Below are positions 10,545 through 23,082 of a stretch of 64,000 nucleotides of DNA, piece by piece; the first letter of the stretch is position 1; each line of letters begins with the position of its first letter. The DNA comes from Cryptomeria japonica. Taxonomy: Eukaryota > Streptophyta > Pinopsida > Cupressales > Cupressaceae. The translations under genes were made by a program, and so were the position numbers. Where the stretch lies: the NCBI RefSeq assembly GCF_030272615.1, contig NC_081409.1, positions 652,522,468-652,586,467 on the forward strand, read 5' to 3'. The notes below the pieces were generated by a model that was not told where the DNA came from, made no database searches, and worked only from the letters and a program-made list of their open reading frames with translations.

Positions 10545-13500
10545 CTATAGCTATCAAAGAAGATGGACCAGACGTCCCTATTGATTCCACAAGATGAATT
10601 ATTAAGAGAAAGCTTTAGCTGCTAAAGTTGAAGAGAAAAATGAATGGGTGATTAACAACAATTGTTCACATTATATGACTGGTGATAAAAGAAAATTTGT
10701 GACTATGGAAAGGTATGATGGTGGAATAGTAAGATTTGGAGATGACAAAGCCTATGTGATCCATGGTAGAGGTTTTATTTCATTTGATGGTAAACACAAT
10801 ATTGATGATGTCTTGTATGTTGAAGGTTTGAAGCATAATCTTTTAAGTGTTGGATAGATGGTTGACAAAGGTTATGATTTACAATTCAAGAATGGAAAAT
10901 GCAAAATCTTGAATGCCTCTAGTATAGAGATTGAATCTGGCACTAAGACTTAAGGTAATATCTTTCATTTGAATGTTGGTGAGAAAATTTGTTTTATTGC
11001 TCGGATTGATGAAAGTTGGTTGTGGCATAGGAGAATGTATCATGTTAATTTTGATTCAATGATTAAGATCAGTTATACACAAGTTGTTAGAAATTTGCCT
11101 AAAATTGTTAAGCCTGCTAATCCAGTATGTAAAGAATGTCAAATGGGTAAGCAAACAAAAGTTTCTTTCAAGAGTAAGGAGTATACATCTAATGGATTGC
11201 TAGATCTTGTGCATATTGACCTATGTGGACCTACAAATGTTAGAAGTGTGCAGGGCGACAGATATTTTATGTTGTTAATTGATGATTTTTCTAGGATGAT
11301 GTGTTTTTTTTTTTTAAGGAGAAATTAAAAGCATTGGATAAATTCAAGATATTCAAAGAAAAGGTTGAAATTGAGACAAGATTGAAGGTGAAATGTCTAA
11401 GATCTGACAAAGGAGGACAATTTTGTTCCAATGAGTTTGATTCATTATGTGAGAAGCATGGGATTAGAAGACAATTATCTACTCCTAGAACCCCACAACA
11501 GAATGGAGTTGTTGAAAGGAAAAATAGGACTGTTTTGGATACTGCAAGGACTATTTTGATTGAAGGGAATGTTCTAAAGATCTATTGAAGAGAAGTCATT
11601 AGCACTGCTATTTACACATTCAACCGAGTTCATATAAAAGGTGATAACGGCAAGACTCCTAATGAGCTATGGTTTGGTCATGTTCCTACTGTGAGGTATT
11701 TCATAATTTTTGGAAGCAAGTGTTATATCAAGAGTGATGAGGATATAGGAAAGTTTGATGCAAGAAGTGATGAAGTAATTTTCTTGGGATACTCAACAAA
11801 GAGAAAATCCTGCCGATGCTACAATAAGAGACTAAGGAAGATAGTATAAAGTGAAAATGTGAGGGTTGATGAGAAACTATGAAAAATAAATCAGAGCATG
11901 TGGATATGATGATGGTCAGCATATTGTTTTAACACCTATTCAGACTGAAGAATTGAAGCATAATGATCTGGTAGAGATAGTTAACTCGGATATAGTTGCT
12001 GTCGGTGGAAAGACGTAGGAACCTGAAAATCAGAATAATCATAAGACTCCAAGGTATGTAAGATTGAATCACTCTGAAAATCAGATTATTGGTGATAAAA
12101 AATAAAGGTGTGATGACTAGAAGAAGTCTAGCTACTGAAGAGGTATGTTTGATTTCCAAAATTGAACCTAAAGATGTTGTTGAAACTTGCAAAGATGACA
12201 ATTGGATAAGAGTTATGGAAGAAGAATTGAATTAGATTGAAAAGAATAACACATGGGAACTTGTTCCTAGACCTAAAGATAAGAATGTGATTGGTACTAA
12301 ATGGGTATTCAGAAATAAATTGAATGAAGCTAGAGAAGTTATAAATAAAGAAAGGTTGGTATGCAAAGGTTATTCACAGAAAGAAGGAATTGATTATGAG
12401 GAGACTTTTGCTCTAGTAGCTAGACTTGAAGTTGTTAGATTGTGGCTTGCAAATGTTGCCTATAAATATTTCAAGGTATATTAGATGGATGTCAAGTCAT
12501 CTTTTCTGAATGGTGATCTTGAGGAATAAGTCTACATTGAGAAACCTAATGGATTTTCATTATCAGATGATGGTGACATGGCAGGCAAACTAAATAAATC
12601 TCTTTATGGATTGAACCAAACCCCTAGAGCCTGGTATGCTAGATTGGATAAGTATTTGCTGAAATTGGGATTTAATAAAGGTGTTGTTGATAGTAATCTG
12701 TATTTTAAGATTGAGAATGATAACATCTTGATTGTTGAAGTTTTTGTTGATGATATTATCTTTGGAGGAGATGATAACTTGAGCATGAAGTTTGTCAATG
12801 ATATGCAGAAAGAATTTTAGATGTCTATGATAGGAGAGATGAAATTTTTCTTAGGTTTGCAAATTTCATAGACTAGAAGAGGTATCTTTATATCTCAAAC
12901 TAAATATGTGAAGGAATTGTTGAAGAAGTTTGGGTTAGATGACTCCAAACCAGTTCGAACTCCTAGGGTGATTGGTTGCAAATTATCTAAAAATGATGAA
13001 TCTCTAAAAGCTAATCAGTCTTTGTATAGATCTATGGTTGGTGGACTGCTATATTTGACTCAAACTAGACCGGACATTATGCATGTTGTGTGCATGGCTG
13101 TTAGAAATTAAGTTAATCTAGAAGAGAGTCGTGTCACTATTGTGAAGAGAATATTCAAATACTTGAAAGGAACTATGGATTATGGTTTGTGTTATCCGAG
13201 GAATGATGATTTCATGTTATGTGCCTACACTGATGTTGATTGCTCTATTGATGTTGATGACCGAAAGAGTACCTCTAGTGATGCTTTCTTTTGGGGGAAT
13301 AAATTGGTTTTATGGGCTAGTAAGAAACAAGATTCAGTGTCCTTATCTAATGCTGAAGTTGAGTACATTATTGTTTCTAGTAACTGCACTCGGGAAGCTT
13401 GAATGAAGCAAATGTTGAAGGATATCGGAGCTATCTATGATGAGCCTATTGTCGTATATTGTGATAATTCTAGTGCTATTAATATGTCAAATAATTTGGT

Positions 13501-13696
13501 GCAACATTCAAAGACTAAACATGTATCAATAAAGTATCATTTCTTTAGAGAAAAATTCAGTGAAGAAGAAGTAAAGTTGGAATATGTATCTACAAAGGAA
13601 CAAATTGTTGATATTTTCACTAAGCATTTGCCTGTAGATACATTTGTCTATTTGAGAGACAAGTTAGGGGTATCTACCCCTTTTGATGAGAACTAG
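10545..13696 (+). pseudogene. Copia-1 Pol polyprotein remnant (PR-INT-RT-RH)
   Basis: Pieces in order are: the protease-side motif CSHYMTGDKRKF (~10656); LKHNLLSVG ending in TAG at 10855; the GAG-pre-integrase zinc-binding block WLWHRRMYH...CKECQMGK (~11015-11150); the integrase core DLVHIDLCGP (~11205), DKGGQF and TPQQNGVVER (~11400-11520); [14 protein letters not shown] (~12292) and FVDDIIFGG (~12742); and RNase H DRKSTSS (~13260) to the end GVSTPFDEN before TAG at 13694. A poly-T run near 11305 shifts frame. Further stops occur at 11586 (TGA), 12482, 12818 and 13400. The RNase H aspartate block is degenerate (YTDVDCSID). It cannot make an active polyprotein. Confidence 0.92.
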
Positions 13697-13964
13697 ATGC
13701 ATTGAGTTTCATCAATCTAGTTGACTTCACAGTCTTATCTTTTGTCTGGATTGATGAGTTGGTGTTGCTCTTCTAGTAGAGTAGTCTATTGGTTTGGTTT
13801 TATATTTTGAGAATCTTTCGCATTGTTGTTAAAGGGGGAGGAGATTCATGTGAAAAATTGTTTTATCTGCCTAATCTTAGGGGGATTTTATTAGAGATTT
13901 TTTCTTTCTTTGCATTGATTGTTTTTCACATTCATATGTTGCCATCAATTCCAAATGGGGAGAT
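13697..13964 (+). promoter_or_regulatory. Copia-1 untranslated region with polypurine tracts
   Basis: Two purine runs, 'aaagggggaggaga' (~13829) and 'aaatggggaga' (13953-13963), precede the LTR. The second abuts it and is the probable plus-strand primer. Confidence 0.75.
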
Positions 13965-15300
13965 TGTTGGACATTGTTGCTGCTAGGATATGTTGTTGTC
14001 ATTGTTGTCAACATATTCCTACTCTGGTGATTGCAGATTAGTTTATTGGGATCATGGTTTGTTATATGGAGTATTTCCAGTATCATTATATTCTTTTTCA
14101 TTGCTTCTGGTGATCCGAATAGCTTAATTGATCATATCATATGATCTGGTTTTGCAGTTTGTCTTGCTAACCAGTGCTTTGTAGAGTTAAATATTTGCTC
14201 TGGTATATTCCGATGTGATAAGATCTTGAGCTGAGATTTTGGGAGATTGTTTGGGATTCTCTTGTGTATCTTCATTTCAAATGGTTCATGATTTGATGCT
14301 CCGAAAGTTATCTTTCTTCATGATAGTTGTTGATTGAGTATTCTTGAGTTTCAAATGTTGATCAATGAAGATTTGATAAGTGGTGTTGGTACAGTTGTTA
14401 CTGATGATTCTAATGTGCTTGCTGGTGTTTCCTAAGTATGTCCTATTTGTTTTTATTATCTTCATTGATCATTGTGTGTGTTCTTGGTGATTTTGTTGAA
14501 CCAGTGATGTTCTTTGTGTTATGCATTTTCCTAGTGGTGTAGCATGTTGCAGTTGATCTTGGCGTGATTACCAGTGATGATGAGCATTTGGGAATTTGAT
14601 TTATTTCCATGTTATGAGTGGTCATTTACATCATTATATTGGTCTAGTGGTCAATCTTTGTATCATGTGATGTAACTTTATAATTGTAATTTGAGGGTTT
14701 AGCCGGCCTTGTTGTCAAGGTTGATAAATTGTATAAATAGGTGATATTGTCATGTAATTTAGGTATCAAGGTTGTGTCTCTATTATCAGAAAGTGGTGTA
14801 TGTGCAAACAAGTGATTCATCCTTTGGCATTGTGATTGAGAAAAGATTGGTGTTGCAGAGAAGACAATTGTGCTTAATCAGAACTGTCATCAAGCATTTG
14901 GAGATGCTATTCTTTTAGTTCATTCCTTCTGGATTGTAGTCTAAATCTTTTTGTAAGTCAGTGAGACTTCCTTGAGGGTTGTAGCCTTTTGGGTTATTAT
15001 ATTTGAGAAGTGAGCTCTAGGTAATGTTCTTGAATGTCGGTGCATTCCCCATTGTAATGTTTACACATACTACAACAAACTATCATCTTATTATCGGTAG
15101 GTTCCCACAGTTGTTTTTCCCTTAATCAGGTTTTCCACATCAAAAATCTTGGTGTTGTGTGTTGTTCTATCAATTTTCTTATCTTTGTTGTTGCTGCAGT
15201 TTATCAGATTTGTATTTGTGGTTATGTTTCTAGATCTGGTAGAAAACAAATTCACCCCCCCCCCTCCCCTCTCAGTTTTCTCTCATTGTTTTTGCCAACA
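13965..15300 (+). repeat. Copia-1 3' LTR (1336 bp)
   Basis: Begins TGTTGG right after the polypurine tract and ends TTGCCAACA, giving inverted TGTTGG/CCAACA ends. Near the 3' end are 'ggttttccacatcaaaaatc' and a C10 run at 15255-15264, features shared with the other LTRs here. Confidence 0.85.
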
Positions 15301-16501
15301 TAGAATATATAAATTGATTATGAACTCTGGTGTCAACAATGCAACCCACAGACATAGTTCAATTTGTAATGGGTATGCATACACCTCTTATGTACATACA
15401 CCTACATTTCTATGTATACACATACATATCTATATACACACAACATATGGCTTCTTATAGATATGTGTGTTCATCCATAAATAGGTATGTGTGCATGAGT
15501 ACATGCATATATATGTGTGTGTGTGTGTGTACTTATATGTACATACATGTACGTACATGTATATATATATACATGTATATACATGTATATATATGTGTGT
15601 ATATATATATGTGTGTATATATATGTGTGTATATATGTATATATGTGTATAGATGTATATATACATGTATACACATGTATATGTATGTATGTATGTATAT
15701 ATATATATATACATATATACATATATATATATACATATATATATACATATATATATGTGTATATATATATATATGTATGTTTGTGTGAGCTTCACTAAAC
15801 ATACATTTTTTAGATCTTAGCAAATGATAATGAATTTACCTATGTATGCTTGTATACATAGACACTGTATGCCTTGTACACCATAGGAGGACACAAAAAA
15901 AAAATCTCTACCTATACATGTCCATATATATACACATAGCTATGCATATATACATATGTGTGTGTGTGTGTGTGTTTGGGTGTGTGGGTGTGTGTTTGTG
16001 TGTGATGGAAGTGATGAACACACTAGCCCAGGACACGGAACACACTTTAGAGTAGCCAAACCTTTAGCTTCATTAAATGCAGGCTCTTCATGTCACCATC
16101 AAAGCCATCCATAAAGGTTGTGGTAGGTGGTATATCACCTCGCCGCCATGTGACACTCAAATGCATTAATGGAGAACATGATTCAACCTGTCTTGTCATT
16201 TTCTAGGAAACGAGGCTTCGCAAGAAAGTTTCCAGAAAGTAGACGATCGTCGAAAGGCTAACACTTTGTAAATAGATACATGGTTTCTTATATATATATA
16301 TGGATTTCTGCTATACAACAATGTACAGAGAATCCATTGGATAGCTATGACTATTCTATGAGAACATCCATATGCTTGATTGTTTGCATATGTACATGTT
16401 TATATACATGTTATTTTTATAAACAATTAAAGAGACATACATTGCGGCTATTAAAAAGATACCATAGCATCTCGCAACCACTATATGTCTACATATACAC
16501 A

Positions 16502-16539
<38 letters not shown>

Positions 16540-16540
16540 C
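15301..16540. repeat. Microsatellite-rich segment
   Basis: (TATACATG/TATATGTG)n covers ~15400-15785, (TG)n ~15957-16003 and (AT)n ~16505-16538. Several overlapping Tyr/Ile-rich ORFs here on both strands are translations of these repeats, not genes. Confidence 0.9.
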
Positions 16541-17597
16541 TTTTGGATAAGCTTGCACAATCAGAATGCAGACAATAAAAACCAAAAATTAATTATGAAC
16601 TTTGTTCCCTACAATGGAACTGTGCACAACATTGTTGGATAACATTGAAACACATTGTACTGCACTCACAATATACATCTTTTCCCTCGTACAAGAAACA
16701 AATAAAATATTTTATGATGTATGTCCTTTGTGCCTACTGAGCTATATTTCTAGATATACATATACATATGTATGTGTTTGCATAAATGTATGTGTCCACC
16801 AAAAAAAAACATTCTTCCATATAAATGCTTAACAACATACACACATGCTCTTTAATTGTCTATGGCTATATCTGTATAGACTTACTTTTTTTAATTCACT
16901 TTCTTAATAGAAATGTTGGGAATCAAAAATTTATGCTTGATTTTTGAGGTCCCATGTAAAATTTTGTCCAATCGCAATCAGTTTTGCCTTGTAAGATAAG
17001 CCTAAGTTGCTAAGTTTGAAGGCTTGCCATTTCGCACTAGTTAAGTTTCATGAGAAATCCTCTTGGAGGATTGTTATAAACCTTATAGAGATACTATATA
17101 CCTTCTTATAGCCTCTTATAATCAGATTTTATGCATTTGTGAAGTCTCCTTTGGAGGCCAAAAGTTGGGTTGTTGATTTGCATTTTTACCTTTTCTAAGT
17201 AGCCCACTTTGAGGTGCTATATCTTTGCACCAATTTATTGTGAAGACAAACGAAGAGGATCTCATGTTTCCCTATAATGTTTTGAAGCCCCATACCAAGT
17301 GGCTAAGCCTCATGATTTCATTTGCTAAGTTTTCAAAGTTGATTCCATTTGCAAAAAGTTCAATTCTACAACTGAACATTGCCAAAAAGCAGTTTAAGGG
17401 AAACTTTGAAAATTAATATTTTGTGTCTTTTTGACGTGCACTTTAAATCAGTGGTACCTCATGATTCTCTATAAAATTATCCACCATATCCCGGATTTGT
17501 AGTCCCCTAGGTCATCATTTGACTACTTTTTGAAGCCCATTCCAAATGAACTTTTCAGGGTTTCAGCATTAGCATTTTGTAGATTTTTAGAGGAGCC
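16541..17597. other. Unassigned sequence left of element A
   Basis: No gene recognised. Its right edge (gagccAATTTT) should join directly to 38038 onward in the allele without element A. Confidence 0.5.
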
Positions 17598-17603
17598 AAT
17601 TTT
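17598..17603. repeat. Target-site duplication of element A, left copy (AATTTT)
   Basis: AATTTT immediately precedes TGTTGG of the 5' LTR and recurs at 38032-38037 immediately after the 3' LTR. Confidence 0.8.
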
Positions 17604-18821
17604 TGTTGGCCATTTGGAGGAATTGATTATGTGTTGCATTTATTTTTTGTCATTGATGTCAACACTAGTTGTTTTGGCTTCTTTATCGGTATCCTTTTGG
17701 TCCTAGTAGGTTGTTTGGTTTCTGGTTGGATTAGATCATGATGATCTGGTATGTTTGGATTATGGAATTGGATTATTCATGCTAATCAGATTCATGTTCA
17801 GTCAGTTGGTATTGATTTGGTGATCAAATGCTATCTTGTATGCTAGTAAGCTTAGTTTGTTGATCCGGCGAGGGTTTCACCGACAGAGCTTTGTTGAAGA
17901 TCTTTGATGTTATGCATAAGTGGTGTTGGTGTGGCTTCTAGTGGAGATTTAGGATGTTGATGGTGATCGTGTTAGAGACTTAGTTGATTGGGATCATTTC
18001 TTTAGCATGTGTGGACCTAAATTGGGTCCTAGTTTATCTAGGTTATGGACTGGCTTAATGTAATGTGTGGATTGGACTTCTCGATGTGTTTCTAGGATGT
18101 CTTATGGGTTTGATATTTTTTGTTTGATCTAAGGCTGATATGTTTTGTAATTATGTAATATGGTTTATTGTCTGGTGGCCGACCTTATTGTTTTTTATTG
18201 AGGGTTTGTATATATATGATGTAAGATATAATTGTAGATCATAGGTAAGGATGTATGCGAGTGAATAATGTAATAATCACTCAGGCATAGGATTTGGTTG
18301 ATCATTGGTGATCGAGTTGGTTTTATGTAAGATGATTTGGTCCTCCAGTATTGAGTTTAACCAGAGTTGTACTCAAGCATAGGAGATGCTATCATTGCAG
18401 TTCATTCATGCTTCCGGATTGTAGTCTGGATTTTTATGTTTTCAATGAGACTCCTTTTGTAATGAGAAGTGTGCTCTAGGATGTTGGCCCTCCTACAAGT
18501 GTAGGCCCCTCAATTGTAATCACATACTTAATGCAAAAGTATTATCTGACTGTGGGTAGGCTTCCCACCGTAGTTTTTTCCCTTTACTGTGTTTTCCACG
18601 TAAAAAATCTTGGTGTCATGTGGATGGTATTTATTCTCTGATTATTGCTTGTGCTTAATTGGTATATCTACTATTTTGGTATTTGGTTTATGCATTCCGG
18701 TATTGATCTTTAGGGTTTCTATATTAAAATTTTAATTGCTTAATGTTGTAGTAATCTAGCGACAACTGATTCATCCCCCCCCCCCTCTCAGTTGTCTTCT
18801 GATTATTTGAATTGTCTAACA
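17604..18821 (+). repeat. Element A 5' LTR (1218 bp)
   Basis: Begins TGTTGGCCATTTGG and ends GTCTAACA. Matches 36813-38031 along its length, e.g. 'tttatcggtatc', 'ttgatatttttgtttg..ct' variants and 'ggtaggcttcc'. C11 run at 18775-18785. Confidence 0.92.
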
Positions 18822-18835
18822 ATTGGTATCAAAGC
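18822..18835 (+). promoter_or_regulatory. Element A primer-binding site
   Basis: ATTGGTATCAAAGC directly follows the 5' LTR. It matches the usual plant copia PBS for initiator tRNA-Met (TGGTATCAGAGC) with one change. Confidence 0.85.
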
Positions 18836-18878
18836 TTTGGTCCTATCTACAAAAGTTTAACAACTTGAGGAAGATCCT

Positions 18879-21529
18879 ATGGCGACTAATAGTTCAAGGT
18901 CATCTAGTTCATCTGATGCTATCTTTCAAAGAGATATTCCTAGGCTTGATGGAACAAATATAGAGTTTGGAAGATTTGAATGGAGATTCATATGAGATGT
19001 CTTGGTAAAGAAATTTGGGAAATCACAGAGAATGGTGCAACTCCTTTTAATTTGGCATCTGGCAATCCTCCTCTGGAAAACTTGGATAAGGAGCTTGAGA
19101 ATGATTGTAGAGCAAGATAAGCCCTCTTGTGTGCACTTTCTAATTAGCAAATAATGGGATTAACTAGAAAATCATCAGTAAAGGCTATATGGGACAAGTT
19201 GGAGACTCTTAATGAAGGTGACCCTACTATTAAGATTGCTAAAATTGATGGTTACCAGGTGAGATATGAAAACCTGAAGATGGAAGAAGATGAAAGGATT
19301 ACTACATTCATGGAAAGGGTAAATGAGATTGTTATGGGAATTCGATGTTGTGGTGCAAATCTTAGTGAAGATGAAGTAGTTTCTAACGTTCTGAGAGCTT
19401 TACCACTTGCTTACAAGATGAAGGCAATTGCAATTAATAAATTGAGAACAATGGCTAATACTTCTATCAATAGAGATACCTTGGTTGGGAAATTATCTGC
19501 TTTTGAGCTTGAACAATTTGGATCTTCTGGAGCTGTGAAGTCTAAACCTGCTTTTCATGCATTTACATCATCAACCAAAAAACAAGATTGGAAAGATTTG
19601 TATGCAAAGGAATTGGATGATATGAAGAGAGAAGATGAATAATTTGAGCAACTTGAAGCCCTATTTACTAGAATAGTACCTAAAGGACGAGTAGGAAGTA
19701 AGTATGAAGGAAAATCACCTTTTAAATGTTTTACATGTAATAAGATAGGTCATTTTGCATCTAGATGTCTTGAAAGGAATTCAAGATTTGAAGAAAGAAC
19801 TAGAAGATCTTATAAGCCTAACCCTGGATATCAGAACAAGTATAAGTATAGGAAAAACAGAGACAAATCATGCTACATTAAGGATGAGGAAGATGTGACC
19901 GATTCTGATGATGAACTGGCACAAGACTCTGCTCATGGTTCCGGCAATGGAAAGGAATGGGTGTACCTGGCTATCAAGGAAGATGTTTCGGCATCGGAAG
20001 AGAATGTACCTGAAGAGAAGGTACTTGCTGCTAAAATTGAAGATAAGGATGAATAGGTAATTGCCAGTGGTTGTTCACATCATATGACTGGAGATACAAG
20101 GAAGTTTTTATCTTTGCAAGAATTGGATGGCGGTCTGGTTAGATTTGGAGATGGTAAAGCATGTATGATCAAAGGAAAAGGAACTATATCATTGGATGAT
20201 AAGAACAATACTAATAATGTTTATTATGTTGAAGGTTTAAGCATAATCTTTCGAGTGTAGGACAATTGGTGGATAAAGGATTTCAATTACAATTCAAGGA
20301 TGGAAAATGCAAAATCATTAATAGATCTGGATTGGAGATTGCAACTAGTACTCAGACAAAAGGTAATATATTTAATTTGAATTCTAGTGAGAAGACATGT
20401 TTGATTCCACAAATTGATGAGAGTTGGCTATGGAATAAAAGGCTATGTCATGTGAATCTTGATTGCATAGTAAAGATCAGTTCAGCTAAGGCAGTTAGAG
20501 ATATACCTAAGATTGTGAAGCCCTATAATCCGGTATGTAAAGAGTGTCAAATGGGAAAATAGGTCAAAACCTCTTTTAAGAGTATACAAGACAAATCTAA
20601 TGATGTTCTTGATCTTATTCTTATTGATTTGTGTGGCCCTACTAGAGTTAAAAGTTTTCAAGGTGATAGATATTCTATGCTAATCAATGATGATTATCCT
20701 ACAATGATGTGGGTTACTTTTCTAAGGGAGAAATCTGAGGCTTTTGAAAAGTTTAAAATATTTAAAGCTAAAGTTGAGACTGAGACATGATTGAAGATTA
20801 AATGTTTAAGGTCATATCATGGTGGACAATTCACATCCGGTGAGTTTAATAACTTTTGTGAGAATCATGGTATTAGGAGACAATTTTTTTCTCCCCGGAC
20901 ACCTCAGTAGAATGGAGTTGTGGAAAGGAAGAATGTAACTATGTTGGATGCTGCTAGAACTATGATGATGGAAGCTAATCTACCTCATATCTACTAGAGA
21001 GAAGCAGTGAACACAATAGTATATACATTCAACATAGTACATATCAAAGGAGAAATCGGTAACACACCTTATGAATTATGGTTTGGCAATACACCTATAG
21101 TTAAGTATTTCAAAATATTTGGTAGTAAATGTTATATCAGGAGAGATGATTTCACTGGCAAGTTTGATCCTAGATGTGATGAAGGAATATTTCTTGGTTA
21201 TTTTAATGAAATCAAAGCAGATAGATGTTATAACAAGAGATTGTAGAGAATTGTGGAGAGTGCTAAAGTCAAGGTGGATGAGCATAATAGAAACCAAATT
21301 AGAGTTTATGAGAAAGAACCGGGAATGAAAATAATGATAACTGAACCGGTAACACCTTTACTGGAATAGAATGTTGAACCAATTACTCCGGCAATATCAT
21401 AAAATTCAACAATAACTAAAGAATCAAGAAGAGGAACAAAGAATCAGAAGACTCCTAGGTATGTAAGGCTGAATCATTCAGAAGATTAGATCATTGGGGA
21501 TAAGAACAATGGAGTGATGACAAGAAGGA
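18879..21529 (+). pseudogene. Element A Gag-Pol, first part (gag, zinc knuckle, PR, INT)
   Basis: Probable start is the ATG at 18879 (MATNSSRSS), followed within 40 codons by a TGA and frame changes. Clear gag runs from 19154 to 19642 (KAIWDKLETL, SVLR-like ALPLAYKMKAI, DTLVGKLSAFEL). The zinc knuckle CFTCNKIGHFASRC lies near 19732, the protease-side CSHHMTGDTRKF near 20075, HHCC WLWNKRLCH...CKECQMGK at ~20425-20560, and the integrase tail FGNTPIVKYF..FGSKCYIRRD at ~21085-21150. Stops include TAG at 20560, 20908, 20995 and 21244, and the zinc-binding block is followed by lost frames. The protein is interrupted at 21530 by element B and resumes at 34892. Confidence 0.92.
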
Positions 21530-21534
21530 GATTG
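21530..21534. repeat. Target-site duplication of element B, left copy (GATTG)
   Basis: GATTG precedes TGTTGG of B's 5' LTR. AATTG (34887-34891) follows B's 3' LTR: five bases with one mismatch. Confidence 0.75.
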
Positions 21535-23011
21535 TGTTGGCATATGATGAACCGGTATGATGATATGATGATAATCTATATTGTCATTGATATCAATAAG
21601 TATAGGTGAATCGGTATGAAGATTGGAAGAATTTGTTATTGATGTTCAAGTTGGTGAACCGGTATGAAGATTGGAAGAAGTTTTTATTGATGTTCAAGTT
21701 GGAGAACTAGTGTCAGGGTTTCACTAAGTGTGACTACCGGTTGGTAGTCTCATCTCTAGGGTTTCCGGTTTGGAAATCTAGCTTGTGTGATACAACCGGT
21801 GACATCCTGTGATGAGTGAGCTAAGAGATGAGGATGAGATTGAGATGCCACGTCAACTTTGTGCACGTGAAGGATTTTCTTGAGGATCTTGAATGTGAAG
21901 ATCAATTTCATTAAATGTCTACTTTGGGAATGAACATTCTTCTTAGCGGTATGTGAAGAGAGCGTGATGAGTTACTGATTCCCATATGCGGTGAAGAATG
22001 GATGATGCAAAATGACTTGTGATCTATTTGAGATTGTTTTATTCTATGCAAAGTGTTTGAACGGTCAAGATTGGACCACTTGTAATTGTAAACCTAAAAT
22101 GTTTAGGGTTTATGCTACCAACCTAATTGTTGTCTATAAGGTCGATGAGTTTTGATATTGTAAGTGTTGGTAAATGTTGTGTTTGTATCCAAGTGATGAG
22201 ATACTTGCCAGAAAATTGAGTGGAAAACTACAGAGTGTGATTGTAGAGTAGAGGAGTGGAAAACTATAGAGTGTGATTGCAGAGTAGAGGAGCTAAAAAG
22301 GATCTGCCTTAGCATGTAGTGTTGTTATCAGATCAGAGCTTTACCTGTTGTCTTCTAACCATTTCAATAGTAGGAAAATCCCTTTTTTGGGTAGCTTTAA
22401 CAGGCTTATTGTAAATCCTCTAACTAGGTGACTCAAGATCATTGAGTTATTCAAATCCTCTAGCAAGTTAACCTTTAACAGGGTATATAGCCATCCCTTA
22501 ACTGGGTGATCTTTAATAGGATCAGTTCCTAACAAAACCTTATTGTAAAGTCTTTAATCGGAATAGGCTCCTAACAGAGCGAGCTTCAAAAGAGTTCAAA
22601 AACAAGCTTGTGGGTATTCATCCCCATTATGGTCTTTCCCATTTGGGTTTCCATGTGAAAAATCTGTATGTCACGAGTTGTGCATTTTTCATGTGATGAT
22701 TGAGTATTCTTTGTTTAGGTGATTATGCATGCAAAGCTAATAGTTATGGTATTACTGATACAACACATGTATATGTATATTGGTGAAGTAGTTAGAAAGT
22801 GTTGAATGTTATTTGAAGTATTCCATTTTACTAGTTTAGCTATTTGAAGTATTACTATGTTTAATCGGTATTGCCATGGTTAAGTTCAATGATGAAGACA
22901 ACTAGTTATCATTGTTTTAACTTGATAAGTTGTTGAGAATTTTTTGTCTATACTGATTCACCCCCCCTCTCAATACCAGTTAGGGTATTTGTTGTTCATC
23001 ATTATTCATCA
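21535..23011 (+). repeat. Element B 5' LTR (1477 bp)
   Basis: Begins TGTTGGCATATGATG and ends TTATTCATCA. It matches the two-part 3' LTR. An internal direct repeat of 'gtggaaaactacagagtgtg' type occurs near 22220-22290. A region of repeated 'aacagggt..tcttt' phrases lies at ~22380-22580. C7 run at 22961-22967. Confidence 0.92.
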
Positions 23012-23027
23012 ATTGGTAGTAGAGCAA
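23012..23027 (+). promoter_or_regulatory. Element B primer-binding site (diverged)
   Basis: ATTGGTAGTAGAGCAA follows the LTR. Compared with TGGTATCAGAGC it carries changes in the middle. Confidence 0.7.
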
Positions 23028-23082
23028 CTCCAAGTCCTCGATGATATAAGCTTAACCACTTGAGGTAAAAGATCTTGCTTTA

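Larger units (their letters stand above)
10545..15300 (+). mobile_element. Copia-1: 5'-truncated Ty1/copia retrotransposon
   Basis: Coding similarity to the gag-protease junction of element A starts abruptly near 10545. Copia-1 therefore lacks its 5' LTR, PBS and nearly all of gag. It keeps the protease end, integrase, RT and RNase H in copia order (integrase before RT), a polypurine region and one LTR that begins TGTTGG and ends CCAACA. Without a 5' end no target-site duplication can be checked. Closest relatives in this window are elements A and D. Confidence 0.9.

Noticed and set aside
15330-15823. Overlapping Tyr/Ile/Cys-rich ORFs of 83-152 codons on both strands
   Set aside because: They translate (TATACATG/TGTG)n microsatellites.
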